A DNA stretch of 64,000 bases, from assembly GCA_948470475.1 (NCBI GenBank), contig OX419338.1, positions 35,228,095 to 35,292,094 of the forward strand, read 5' to 3'. A model generated the notes under the pieces. It saw only the letters and a program-made list of their open reading frames with translations, did no database searches and was not told where the DNA came from. The stretch is from Galaxea fascicularis. Taxonomy: Eukaryota > Cnidaria > Anthozoa > Scleractinia > Euphylliidae. Of this stretch, positions 1 through 14,100 are shown one piece after another (position 1 is the stretch's first letter; each line of letters opens with the position of its first letter). Made by a program: the position numbers and the translations under genes.

Positions 1-402
1 GTATAAGTCAGTCGGTGTATTTTTTTTTTTTTTTTTTTCGAGGAGAGGGAATGTTTTGAGTCAGTAGTGTTTATTAAAGTGTGACAGAGGTCGTGTGTAC
101 ATTTGGCAGAGGCCGTGTTTATTTTAATGTGATGGAGGTCAAAGTGTAATTTACAAGCCTGGCATGTGCTTGTTGTGGAGTTATTTGTGCGGAATTTGCT
201 ACGTTCATTTGGAATAAATAATTTGGTTGCTGTTCTGACAACCCTGTGTTGTGTTTGGACTTCAAACCACCTACCGCTCACACAATGAACTCGTAACAGT
301 GGATTAATTGTATGTTCATTATATGTAGGTTAGGTGATCATCTTATATGGAATGCAGAAGTAAAACACTAATCAACTATTTTTCATTGTCACTTTCACTC
401 AG
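1..402. other. NEURL4 intron, left edge of window
   Basis: Ends at the acceptor before 403. It starts with an 18-T run (21-38) and has an AATAAA-like stretch near 211-216 followed by a segment that could be the end of a long terminal repeat (ends in AACA near 296), but only one edge is visible, so no element is called. Confidence 0.3.
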
Positions 403-798
403 ATGCAACTGTGCCAGATACAGTGCAGACAATTCCTTCCACTGCATCAGTGTGTTTCCATCCTCACTGTGGTTCCTTAATAAAACTTTCCAACAATAAC
501 AGAACCGCTGAACGACAGAGGCCAACAGAGGAATTCAAGAATGCTGTGACTCTTACAAATATACCATTAAGAAATGATAAATTATTTGAGGTGAGTAAGC
601 TAACCTGCAAAGCTACAGTGCATTCATTTTTTTGATGGGCAAGTCGTGCCAGTTAAAATGGACATCCATGATTTTCAAATCATTTTTTCTTCTGTCCCCA
701 AGCTTCCTCTTCATAACGCTAGGTCATTTTCACTGAAGTATTTCAATAGCATTAAAAAAACATGCCTGCTCTGCAGGCTTTGACTAAGTAGGAATATC

Positions 799-837
<39 letters not shown>

Positions 838-3800
838 CTGACAGACAGCAAGCTTAAAGTGGTAGTGTGTGGTTTTTGGGAAAGGTTTGTTCACTAAATG
901 TTTGTTTTCCAGGTTGAAATAGAATGTGTTACAGAGCTATGGGCAGGTTCTATTGAGGTGGGTGTTACCAGCCACGATCCCGAGGACATAGATTTACCAC
1001 CTACCATGACAAGCATGCCTACAGGGACATGGATGCTGAGTGGGACATCAATCTTTGCAAATGGCAAAGAAGTCAAAAGAGATTACTCAAGTATCAACCT
1101 AGAAACCCTAAAGGTACTTCTTTTATGAAATAATTGATTTTTCTCTGCATGTTGTGGGCTGTAGTTACACACTAGTGTGTTTTTGTCAAGGTTAAGGTAT
1201 TCCTGGAGGCTAAATTGGCCAAATTTGGCTAGGTTTGACAGATATATTTTAACAGAAAAATAAACGGTGGCAAGGTCACTTTACCATCAGTTGTTTTTCA
1301 ATCCTCATAGTTTGAGAAAAAATATTCAGGGGGGAGACACCTGTTAAGGAATGTGTGGAATTCAGGAGGATAAGGGGCGTGGTCCAGCACTCCTCAAATC
1401 ACCCAAAGTCTCAAAACTGAACTGGGATTTATTACATCACGGTAATATTTGGTATGCAACTAATATAAGCAAAGACTCAAGTTTTCACCGCAGTGCGCAT
1501 TTTCATTTTGAATTGTCACATTTTTATGTCCAAAATTACAAAAGTTTACCTCGATGAGATGTGAGTTTCCTTTACTCGGGAAATATTTCACTCCAGAGTG
1601 CGCACTGCGGTGTAAAGTTTCCTTTTTCATTATACTTTTGCCCTGCCAAGTTTGAAATCCAGACGATATATCGTTGCGAAGTATGATTAAAAAATATAGC
1701 GTCCTATCATGGCGTATTTGACTGTTGTAGCTGTAAATCGGCCATAAATTTCGGAAAAAGTCTTATTTCCTCTCGCTTCGTGCCTTGTTCGATGGCAGCC
1801 ATGTTTTCTGTATCTACAGTATCTATTTCCAGCGGAGAAACACAGAATACTCTCCCATATACGGTGAAATTGACCTTTTTGGTTGACCTATTTTTCCCGC
1901 GAAACCAATCAGAGCGTGACTTGACGCCTTCACCTAGCAACGACACCTCGCTCGCTATAATTACTGCGTGATGACAGCGACTTCCTTTGTGGGAACTCAC
2001 TAGTGGAAAGGCTACACATACTCGAAACATAGTTATATTTATACAGAGATATAGTTTTCATATATTGATTTATTTATCTAAGAAAGAGTTAGTGGTATTT
2101 ATGGATGACCAAGATCCTAAATGTCGGTCAAAAAGCCTTCACAGTATTCGTGGCTTGGGTGGCGGTTCAAGAATCCGCTTGAATACAGCGAAACTCGAAG
2201 ACGCTGGATGGAGGATTGTGACGCGCGAGTTGGGTCAACGAGTGCACTTTTCTTTTGTTGATCCAGAGGGACGCAAATTTAAAAGTGCAAAGGATGTTGA
2301 ACGGAAACTAGAGGGAGATGGACTTCTTCATCAATTTCTGAAGGAAGAAAGGCTGGAAGTCGGCAGTCAAAACACCACGCCATCGACATCGAAAGCTTCA
2401 AAAGATTCTGATGAAGATTTTGAGCCACCGCCAGTGAAAAAAAGATATACTGAAGGTCCCATGAAGTCTGGGTGAGCTTTAAAACTCAACATTATATATT
2501 GCATTATGCCATTCTCCGACAGCGAATGTGCTGTTCGCGTTTTCATCTCTGTAAACTCACGTACACGTGTCATAATGTAGGTTTATTGTTCAGCGATACT
2601 TATGGAGCATGCAGACATCTGATTGTAAAGTTTGGATCATTGTCATTAGATTTCGGTTAACGTTTTGCCATTTTTAACCTTTGTAGGTTATAGTCGTTCT
2701 ATTTTTGTGTTATTTTATACCGGATTGTGCACAAATTTCTACACACTGTGTATTTGTTTGCTGTTTACACATAAAACATGAACTTGAAACTATGTCCTTT
2801 GTTCTGTAGATTGAGCATTCAAGAGGGATTATTTGTGGGAACAACCTCGTCCATTGTTCAGTTTGTGCAAGCTTTCAATGAATTTTTTCGGTGTCCCTCA
2901 GACAATGGAAAATGTAAAGGTAATCTTTTAGAGAAAGTAGAGATAGTTCATTCATTTCGCCTATGTCATGAGTTAAAAATTTAGACATGGTGAATGAGGT
3001 GCATTGTGTGGAGTTAGGGCATTTTCCTGTTAGTTTCACGAATCAAGCTTGTTGTGCTGTTTGATATTACCTACATAATTTTTGGAGAAAAGCATCAAGA
3101 ATGTGTTCCCTGTTGTTTTGAGAGCTGTACAGCTGTAGGAAGCTATCTTGAGTTACATATACTATTATGTGTGCAAGTGTTTTTTTGTTATTACTACAAT
3201 CACCATTTTACAAGCATTAACAGTCTCTGTTGTAAATCATAGGAAAGCTTGTACTCTCTGCCTGTGACAATAGAGGATTTGGAGGAGCCATGATGTTCAC
3301 TTTCAAGTGTTGTGGGTGCTGGACTACAGAGATTGACTACAGGAGCAGTCAACTTGCCCAGAATTCAAGGAGGCAAATGGTATCCTTGGCCCTTTCTTTA
3401 GCTTTTTTCATAAGTGGGCATGGGTATGCAAGCTATAGGAAAACACTTGGGAGGGGTTTGGGCTTAGGTGTCACCTCCGAAAAGCCCTTTTTGGAGGTGA
3501 TTGACCTTGCCCTTCCACATATCAAGGACATGCTGGATGAGATGTGTGATGATGCCAAGCATCAAATGAAAGAACTCTCATCAGATCAACTTGGTAGCTG
3601 GTCCAGAGCTGTAACATGCTGTGATGGTTGCTGGTTAATACGGGGGCATTTTAGTCAAAATTGCACCTTTGTGATTAAAAACTATATTACAGGTGCCCTT
3701 CTTTATTATGGGCATCTGTCAATGCGAGGTGCAGATAGGATTTGCGATGAAGATTTATGGCAAGGTACTGCCAAGTCAGCTGAGGGTCATCTAAGCCAGC

Positions 3801-6800
3801 AGCTTTGGGCTCAGGCAAAAGAAGAAGGCTTGAAAGTTGAAATCAATTGGCAGGACGCAGATTCTTCATCTGCCAAAGGGTTTCGGTATTCGTTCTCCAA
3901 TGAGCAGGAATCAAGAGTTATGTTATGTGGGGGTCATGTGGGTAGGGCACATGGTAAAAAATTAGAAGAGTTAAAGGGAATGTCAACCTTTACCCCTGCA
4001 TTTATTGCCTTGCATAAATCTCAATTTCCTGCCATAGAATCAGTGAAATGTTGTTGTGCTGGCAAAAAACATACATTTGTTGCTACAAGGAGCAAACCTG
4101 TTTGTGGTTGTATTGGACCTGCATTTATTCAAAATGCCAAACGGAATCATTACTGTGCATTAGTTCAGGCTGGTAATAGCCCTGAGAAGTACAGAGATAC
4201 CATGTTGACACTTGGCAAATACCACAGCAGGGACATTCATGAATGGGAAGGGGGGTCCTGTTCTTTTCATCCTTTGGTAAAGTGTTCTTGTAAGGAGTGC
4301 GAAGTTGATGAAAATGGGTTTTACCCAGACATGAAATGCCAAGGACAGCAATATCACTCTGCTCACCCCTTGAAATGTGAGTTTCATGGTTTGTCTTATG
4401 AGATAGAGTGTGCTGAGAGGGCAAAACATGCAAATAATGTAATTGATCCAGAATTAGGGAAAGGGCACTCCAATTTGCCAGAGGCAACATTTAGTGTATT
4501 GACTAAATTTAGGGCCAAGGATACGAATCTCCATCAAAAACACTATCAAGCCTCCACAAATCTGGGCCTTATTCAAGCGAATATGACATGGCTGCACAAA
4601 GTAAAAGGAGCACAGTACCACTGGATTGTGGATTTATATTCACGGTTGGGACTTCCAGTACTCAGTGGAATACGTGAGATGGTAAGCAGAACTTGTATGC
4701 CAAATACGTTTTTTTTTGTTTTTAATGTTTTAGGGTGGGTTGAGCTAGTAACAAAATGGATAACACATAAATGTCTAAATAAGCTGGTTCCTAAATATTT
4801 GAGTGACTATTTCACTAGAAATTATAATGTGCATAGCTACAATACTTCACTTCTTTCAAAGTTTCAATATTATTCATACCTACAATTTTTAATTTTATGG
4901 ACACTAGATTGTTATAAATTATTGCATGCTTCTTTATACTCTATACTCTTTAATATTATTATATTTGTAGTCCAGGGCCCCGCTGGATATCAGCCTTGTT
5001 GCTGAATGGGTCACCCTGGCAAAATAAAGTTTACCTTACCTAGTAACACTCAATGTTTTTGTAAGATGTACATGAATTTGTGTCGAAAAAATACTCAACA
5101 TATTCAATTTTTCTGTTTTCCCTTTTCATTCTGAAGTGCCAGCACGACAATGAAGAACGTATGAAACGGCTTGAGAGGTACAAAACAGATAGTGGAAAAC
5201 GAAAAAGGGTGCAAAGGAAAATAAACCGTGCTGAAGAGCAAGAGCTAAGGTTAGTAACACACAACAACGTTTCATCCATTTTCGAGGAATAGCCCAGGAT
5301 TGCCGTACGTAGAGAAAAAGAATAATAAATAGGGAACTGCGTTATAGGTGCCCCACTGTAGAACCTTCACTTTTGCCTATAAATGCAAACCCAACTCCTT
5401 TATGTTGTATCACTGTCACAGTGTGATGCAGTTATAATCAAACACATTTCACCCAAGCTTGCAATAGTCTCCAGTAGCTCAGTGATTAGAGCACCTGACT
5501 AGATCATGGAGGGTTATTTACGGACTAAAATCCCATGTGGAGCTCAGACTGGTTAGAAATATATCTATAAAACATCTATAAAACAGGTGTTGAACTTCTT
5601 AGGTTAATTATCTGGACTAGATGGTGGATCAGTAAATCGGAATATAATTATTACACTGGTGGTGATATATTTTTTTGGTCTTAAAGGAAAAAGTATGTGA
5701 AGAATTGCCGGATAAGGCATACTTATGGTGAAGAAGAAGAGGATCCTGGCATTTCAGTGGAGGAAGCTACTGTTATAGCGGAAAATGCTATCAGTGAAGG
5801 GAGTGGCTGTCAGACAGTGCCTGATATGTCTGCTAATGAAATTACTGCTGCCCCTGCAAACTCCTTAGTAACTCTGGGTGGAAAGAAGTGTAAATGGTGT
5901 GGCAGTTCCACCCATAGCAGGAAATCTCACAAAGACTGCCCCCAAAATCCCAAACATGCCTCAAATTCTAACTGAAAGCAGTCCTACAAACCTTGATTTG
6001 AAATCCCATTGAGGTTTTTCCAATAAATACATTGTAATTGGTCTATCGCATTATATCTAGATGGCATTGCTTTATCGTATTAATTTTTGGCTATCCAAGT
6101 TTTTGTCTCGAGATTTTCAAGCTACAAAAGAAGAAATTCATTGTGTACAGAAAATATACAAGTTTGACAGTTTACTTTTATTGACAAAACAAAAAATACA
6201 TCAGTTTATTGTAAATATGTAAAAATTACTTTTTGTTGACATAATATTGATATCTTGTAAATAAAACTGTCATTATGTACAAAAAATATACAAAATTGAC
6301 AGTTTTACTTTATTATTGACAAAATGAAAAATACATCAATTTATTGTAAATATGTAAAAATTACTTCTTTTTGTTGACAATATTAATATCTTGTAAATAA
6401 AACTAATGTGTAAATAAAAAATAGTTTTTCTTTCAGCGAACAGCTGGCCATTTTGCTGCCGACAAATCTTGAAGTGTCACCGTGTAAACCTGAAAAGTGA
6501 ACCACATCAAATAATAAATGATTGTGAAATGCCATTTGGAACAGGGTAATCGTGGAAAGTGCTGTAGAATTGTGGACGTATTCTAACCTATACCCTAGTA
6601 AAATTAGTCAACAACCGTTGGATAAGGATACTCACCGCTGCGCCTTCGGGATCCGGGTAATCCCGCAAATTTTCGTCTAAAATTTCCCGGACGACGTTTT
6701 TCAACCCTCCGGGGTAGACGTAGGTGGGCAGAGATTTCCCTCTAAACTGTCCCTTACCAACTTTGTTTCCAAACTACAGGAGGAAAACATCATGACTAAG

Positions 6801-8185
6801 TAAAGTTTTCCACAGTGATCTGACCTTTCAGAATACAAATTGGGATATGAAACAAAGTGACAGGTTTTTTAGCTGTGCTATAACTGAAACGAGACCATTT
6901 ACTATTATGACCGGGAATTGAGATATATGTACCACAGAGCGACCCGTGTCAAGATAAGCTGACAACTTCTGGGAATGAACAAGATAATGCGGGAAATATC
7001 GATTAAACCCAGGACGAAGAACTTGGGGATTGCACATAAATTGGACTTCAGCATGACCGTTCATCAGAGCTATACGAAGGCATTTCGAATTTCTGGAACG
7101 TGCTTGACGATTTCTTGAAAGCGCACACCAATAGCCATGTGTTCAAGTGACACTGAAGACAATACAGACAAGAAAATTTAGGCTATAAATTTCCCAGCAT
7201 AAAACTGAGCTTCGTGTGCACCTCAAATGACGGCTGTGAAGGGGACTAATAATGGCTATCGAGACTTACCCAAAGTATACCGAACACGCGCCTATAAAAG
7301 CGCCTTCTGGCTTCTTCGGCGCTTTCTCCTGGATTTTGAGACAAACGTCTCAACAGATGCCTCAGCCCCGGAGGAGTTGATTTAAAACTGGAAGTCAAGA
7401 GTAAGCACATTAACGCTACTTCTTATTTTCAACGCAAAGAAAACAAGAACTCCACAAGAAAAAGAAACTTCATTTACCCATGTTCTTGAAATATTTCGTC
7501 GAAAGACGCCAGAGCTCTTTCACGTGTAGCATCCATGATCAACGAGGGCTTCGTGTTTCATTGTTCAATGGTTTTATCAAATGGATCTGTCATGAAGTGA
7601 CATGTCAGGAAATTCTTTCCTAGCCGCAAACACCATTTTTCCAGGATCATATCTCTATTTTGCCGCGAAATTCATCCATAGAAACGAAACTTCTACTGCT
7701 TATATTTCGTAAACGGGACGTTTTCCAATCGTTAGATCTGGGTAAGTACGCTACTTCAACTTTAAACTCGAACATATTAAAAAATCCAAGCGATCAGAAA
7801 AGGTCACTTTAGCCTCCAGGAATACCTTAAACTTTGTGTTTTACATGTACTTAAGTTTTTGCCTCTGGTTGGTTATTTAAGTAATACATGTTTTTCCAAA
7901 CCATCAGAATAGATTAATCAAATCAAACAACGATTACTTGAATCAAGACTAGATTTATTGAAAACTATTATATTTGTTCTACGTCCTAGAAGGGAGACAA
8001 GATTGGAATACTGAAGAAAAGTAATGGATCTCTGCATTTCTTCATCAACGACGAAGACCAGGGGGAGGCTGTTAGCAATGTGCCTGCTAATGTCTATGGT
8101 GCTATTGACATTTATGGTGCAACAGTAAGGGTTTCCATAGTTTCTGGGACAACAGAAGAGGAGCAGGAGACTGGACTGTCTAATA
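403..8185 (+). CDS. NEURL4: NEURL4 NHR module a (exons 403-590, 913-1113, 7990-8185)
   Basis: First NHR domain visible. Exon 403-590 encodes the [20 protein letters not shown] opening and ends at gag|gtgagt. Exon 913-1113 carries [19 protein letters not shown] and GTWMLSG. Exon 7990-8185 carries [20 protein letters not shown] and ends in phase 1 (A|gtatgt). The second intron was enlarged to almost 6.9 kb by a Kolobok transposon whose right end lies about 160 bases before the acceptor at 7990; an acceptor at 7995 is also possible but would drop two residues. Confidence 0.9.
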
Positions 8186-11100
8186 GTATGTAGTAGTTAA
8201 GTGAAGATATAGCTATCAGGCTGGATTGCACAGTTTCAGAAAATATGCATACCTCTCCCATAGAGTGTCAATGGAAATTCTACAAGGGAGGAGGGTGGCA
8301 AAAGAAAACATTCACCAAATCCTCATGCCTTTGCCCAAAATGTTGATAATGGAATTTAGTGCTCTGACGGGGTAAAGAGTAAATATTAAATGAAGTAATT
8401 AACAGATGTGACATTACATCAACCTGTTTAGTACTGTGACCTTCACACCTGTAACAAACATGTTGCTTCTGAAATGGTTTGCATTTGGCAATCTGTGTGT
8501 AAGTACTCTCGACTCATAATGCACATGTGGTGTCAAAATGTAGTAAAAATAAATAAGTATGCTACAAGCCACAGGCAATTAGCATGACTGATATTCTCGA
8601 TGTCCTTCTTGCGTTGTCAGAGTACACACACACTTACTAAATAATGTAATCTAATAATGGTCTTCTATTGAGCACAGTTCAAAGCATCTGTTTGAATTTA
8701 CATTTTAAAAAAGGTGTGGTAATAAAAAGAGTATCATACAATGCAGAATTAATTGGCTGTACAGTCGAACCTCGATTATCCGGACTCATCGGGTCCTCGG
8801 TAAATAGTCCGGATAATCGAAAATATGAATATTAATGAGATAGGCATGTAAACAAAAGGTATACAGCAAAGAAAACATCATTTTAATTGTGAAATCTACA
8901 CAGCCTGTATGTATATATCAGCTGAACGCATTAGAATATTTCTTTGTCTCGTTGCACTTGCGAATTTTGAAAAACGCACAGGATAATACGCTGTAACAAC
9001 AGTCTTTTAACAGGATTACTGGGCTTTTTGCGACTTTGAGTTTTCAAGATCACAACTAATTAATATTCGTGAAAAAATTGGGACCAGAAAAAAAAGTCCG
9101 GATAATCGAGGTCCGGATAATCGAGGTTCGACTGTAATGACAATATATGAAGTATGAATGGCTGAAAAAGAGATGCTAAACAAAGTGAATAAGACGTGTA
9201 TGTACAGTGTACAAGGGTTCTTTTAAAAGGCTCTGTCCTGACAGGCAGTATGAAATTATGGCCTCTCTCACGAGTTTGATGCATATGTGTAGGAAGTAAC
9301 TGGTCTTTCAAAGGTCCAGTAGGTACACCAAAGACATCTGTCACTGTTATCAATCGTCTCTAGTCAGTTATTGATGGGGTCTGCACCAAATAGGGAAAAT
9401 CATACTACACGCTGAAGAGATCTATTAGTATTATACACTGTTTCTTCACTCTCTTTGACTCATGATGTCATTTGTATGTCTATACTTAAATTGCAAACTC
9501 TAGACCAATCAAAACATGAGGTTTACACCATATGTTGTACAAATTATTCTCATTGCCTGGAAAATTCAACATCACCCAGAAAACCTGCAACAGTTGTTAG
9601 GGGTTGAAGCCGTTAGTGAAAGCCCTGATAAACAATTATTGTATTGTTTTGTAGATGAAAGTGTTAGCAGCACAGCTGGAAATGGGCTTGTGTTTCATCC
9701 ACGCTGTGGTAGATCTGTGTCCTTGTTTAATGGTTTTCGCAGCGCGCATCGTCCAAGGTAGGTTCAAACAGTATGTCTTTGAATTTCTTCTTTTCACACT
9801 TTACAGCAATGATGTTGCTGAAGACCCATGGTTATTGCCACAGTCTAAAGCCACAGCTACACAAGTGAGTTTTGCTTGTGATGGCGAAGTGAGTTTTTTT
9901 GAAACTGCCATGTCGCCAGTGCAGTGGTTGCTATGTTGTAGGTCAAAATGAAATTCAGGTCAAAATGATTCCAGCCTAGGTCAAAATGAAATTCCTTTGT
10001 CTCTTCACCCTAATTATTCACAAATTGTGAATAATTAGGGTTAAAAGACAAGGAAAGTTCATTTTTACCTAGGTTAGAATTATTTTGACTTGAATTTCAT
10101 TTTGACCTACAACAGCTACATGAGTTACAAAGTCCATAATTTTATCACAAATTTAACTTATTGAATTTGTAGCTATTTGTTTTTCTACGACTCTTTTTTC
10201 GTTAGTTGCCATCTCATCACTTGCTTGAGGGTGGTTACAAGTCATGATTTTCACCATGTGCTGGTGACATGACAGTTTTCAAAATAATTGCTTCACCATT
10301 GCAAGCAAAAAATCGCTCGTGTAGCCAGAGCTTATCAAAGTGAGGGTGGCTGTTACAATGTATGTATTTCCTTCACTTTTATGTTATAACTTGTTTCCTT
10401 TTGTAATACTTTAGTGAGTTTCTTTAGAAGTCATGACCATTTTTACATTTCAGTCTCATGGTGGGCCTCTTTGATTAGTTAGTACTGTTCACTATTGGAA
10501 TTTTAAGCCTTTAAGGATTAAGTTTGATCACTGTAATAATTTCTATAGACTTTGCAATCATGTGAAGAAGAGACAGGGGTTTGGTTTCCCTGCAATGTCT
10601 ATAATGTTCACAACCTTCCCTTTTGGGTAGGAGTTAAATAATACTCTAGTTGGTGGGTATGCTGTAAAGAAACGCCATTCCATTCAGATGGGAATAGTGA
10701 TGCTCTGATCAAACTCGATTCAACATGAATAACAAGCCAATAAATAAATTACAAGTAATTAATTGATGTTCATTATAGTACTCTACATTTTGATCAGTTT
10801 TGTCATAACCCTTGATATCTTAAACATTTATGATATTTTTGTGATATCTTTTGACGATAAAAATCAACGGTAAAACACGACGTTTCGACCGTGCTTCGGT
10901 CATTATCAAGTGAATGGTAAAAACATAATGGTAAATATATATATATATACATGTAAGAAGTGTGAATTTGTAAAAAATTTTGTGATATCAATAATATTAT
11001 TATTCTTAGAGCCAATGAGGAATTCAATAATGCTGTGGTTCTAACAAGCCGCTGTTTAAATCCTAATGAACTTCTCGAAGTGCGTGTTGATATCCAAGTG

Positions 11101-14100
11101 ACCAAGTGGGCAGGGTCTTTAGAGATTGGTGTCACTTCTCACGACCCTGAAACATTGGAGTTTCCATCAACAATGACAAATGTGCAACCCGCGGGCACTT
11201 GGATGATGTCAGGGGGGAGTGTAGTGTCTGATGGTGTGACAACCATTGAAGAGTATGGGCCCACACTTGATGAAATGAAGGTACCATTTATAAAAAGATG
11301 CTTAAGCTCATACCTATAGTGATATCCAACCATGCTATACTGGCTATTACAGGGAAGCTAACAGTATACAATAAAAACCTGCAAGTAAGAACCTAGTTTT
11401 TAAGAACCTGTTAGGCTAAAATTTGCCAGTTAGACCTCCTCTGTATAAGAACCTCTTTTAAACTTAACATTTGAAACAGGTTCCATAAATACCCACTTGG
11501 TATACAGATTTTATATAAGGAATTATAAGGAACAGGCTGAACACCACTAAATTCTATAAGCTACAATGTAAATGTTTCCTTCAGAAAATAAGAACCTGTT
11601 TAAGAACCTAAGTAGCCTAAATGTTTGTTAGATATCATTTATGTAAGAACCTATTTAGCCTAACTTGGGAAAATGCAGCTTCTTACTGATGGGTTTTTAC
11701 TGTAATTACAATAAAATAAATAAATACCTCTCACTTTATATGACGCTAAGTCTGGGAATCAAACCCAGGACACATTGGTGGAAGGCAAGCTTGCTCTCAC
11801 CACCACACCAACCCAGTTCCTGTGATGGTTATATTCCCAGGAAAAATGTGGCTTTTTTGTGTAAAATTTTTGTATAATTACTATTTAAGCTTACTTTTGT
11901 CAGCTCTTCTGCCAAGCAGTTCTTCAAAGGCTGTTTTAAATAAAATTAATAATAGCCTTGCTGTTTATTTCACTTTGCCATGGCAGGTGGGGGATACAGT
12001 TGGAGTGATGCGTAAGGAAGATGGCTCATTACACTTTTTTATAAATGGCACAGATCTGGGCTGTGCAGTTAGGGATGTTCCAGCCAACGTATATGGTGTG
12101 GTGGATTTATTTGGTCAGTGTGCACAGGTCACCATAGTCTCCGAAACAGAAGAGGTTGGAGAGACCACCTTAAGCAACTCTCTTAATGGTAAAACTACCT
12201 TGTCATGATATTTCACTACACTGTATTGTGGTTAGCAAGATAAGGTGTTGCGTCACGTGTTCTGTGATGCTGAGTTAGTGATATCACAAGTAAGAATTCT
12301 TTGCTTTGGATACTGGGAACCATGACATCTTTGTCAGGTACCATGGTTGGCCAAGTTAAGAGTCTCAATCTCTGAGACAAGATCTACAGTAACAAACATG
12401 CCGTGTGCCAACCCAAACACGAACCAAAACAAAAGTATCAAACATCAGTCATGACACAGCTTTGGCAACAGGCTTTTCCAATCTCTGAAAATCGACTGTT
12501 GTTCACCTTACAATGGTCAATTAAGATCACACGTGAGGTTGAAGATGTGATACTTGCAGTTACTGAAACATCGCGCGCTACGCAAATCGCATAGCGCACA
12601 ACACCTCATAAGGAGGGAAGGGTTAAAAATAGAAAGCACATAATGTCAAGCAGACAGATAAATGAAGGAAATGTTGAGCCACAATCAGTCTGCTGCCTAA
12701 TTTTTTTTTTCTAATTTGTACTTATTTGGGATTGTTTTCTGTAGACGTCTCTGAAGTTGTCATAGTTGCTCAAGAGCAACCATTGGTGGAATCAGCTGCA
12801 TCTATCGTTCCTCAAGATATTTCTCCATTAATAAGTGAACTTAACAACTGCTTCAAGTTCAGCTCCTTTCATGGAGGCCAGGTGGCCGTGAGTCCTAACT
12901 GCCGTAGTGCAGTCAGGATTAATCCCCTGTGTGAATTTAACAATGCAATTGTGATGAGTCACCGGCCACTTAAAGATGGTGAGCTGTTTGAAGTGATCAT
13001 TGAGAAACTTGTCAGTCGATGGTCTGGCTCTATGGAAGCAGGTTTGTAAATGATTTCTTTACAGTCTCCCCAATTAGTAGAGCACTCATGTTCAACTAGA
13101 ACAATTTGAGACTTAAATAAAGTTATGAAGATGATGATGATTATTATTATGATTATTATTATTATTATTATTATTATTATGCAGTTGTAAACCTTACAAT
13201 GCAGTTTGAGGAGCTCAGAGGAAAGAATTTGTATAATGATATTGGGGCTTAAACGACCAAGCTAAGACCTCTATCTTTAGGCACCTGTGTTGTCAGCTTG
13301 CATGGGTGTAAACGTTGGAGGAAGAGAAAATATGAAGTTTCTAGGCGTTGAAAACTTTGAAAAGAAATCAAATTTCACTTCACAACTTCAAACATCTCAG
13401 ATATGAGGGTAAATAAAGGTCATTTGTTTATTTATTTATTTGTTTGTTTGTTTGTTTTATTTATTTATTATTTTATTTATTTGTTTGTTTTATTTATTTT
13501 ATTTATTTATTTATTTATTTATTTTATTTATCCTCACAGGAGTAACCACAATGCCCCCTGACCAACTACAGTTCCCTTGCACCATGACTGATCTTGTCAG
13601 TGGAGCATGGATGGTGTCTGGGTCATCTGTGCTACAAAATGGTGCCACAATCATGAGTGGGTATGCCTGTGACCTGGACAAGTTGGAGGAGGGCTCGCGC
13701 CTCGGAGTGATGCGCAAGTCTGATGGAGCACTGCATTTCTTTGTCAATGGTGAAGACTGTGGTGTGGCTGCTAGTAGTGTTCCATCTGGTAATGTTTTGA
13801 AATTCCTCTTGATGTTTTTAGTGCATTTTATGTAAACTGTCTTTAGTTTTAACATTTGAGTTTCAGTATTCATGGGCAGAACCTTATCTTTAGGGGGGAC
13901 TAACTTAACTACAAAATTAGCTGAAATTGTTGCTATCATTGGAAAGTTCCCAACCCTCATATCTTGGAAACCCTAACTTGCACAGGCAAGCTGTCTGGCT
14001 ATGTTTTTACAATCAAATAGGTTTTCAAGATTTTCAAGTCACAACCATATTTGGTAAGTCGTGACCAGAACAGAAAAAAGCCTAAAACTCGAGTAGCGCT

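Larger units (their letters stand above)
1196..7826 (+). mobile_element. Full-length Kolobok-type DNA transposon, 6,631 bp, in a NEURL4 intron
   Basis: Ends are 19-bp inverted repeats GGTATTCCTGGAGGCTAAA at 1196-1214 and its complement at 7808-7826. They are flanked by TTAA at 1192-1195 and 7827-7830, the target duplication expected for Kolobok (also piggyBac). Inside are an intact five-exon transposase gene on the + strand (2101-5975) and a second spliced gene on the - strand (7536-6433), convergent. An internal inverted pair of about 14 bp lies at 1487-1500 and 1598-1611. The insertion is in the gene's sense orientation for the transposase. The matching TIRs, intact frame and clean TTAA suggest a fairly recent, possibly autonomous copy. 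Confidence 0.88.

Noticed and set aside
1707..2030. Minus-strand 107-residue frame at the left of the Kolobok
   Set aside because: No recognisable domain and it overlaps the presumed transposase promoter; the opposite strand has the supported gene.
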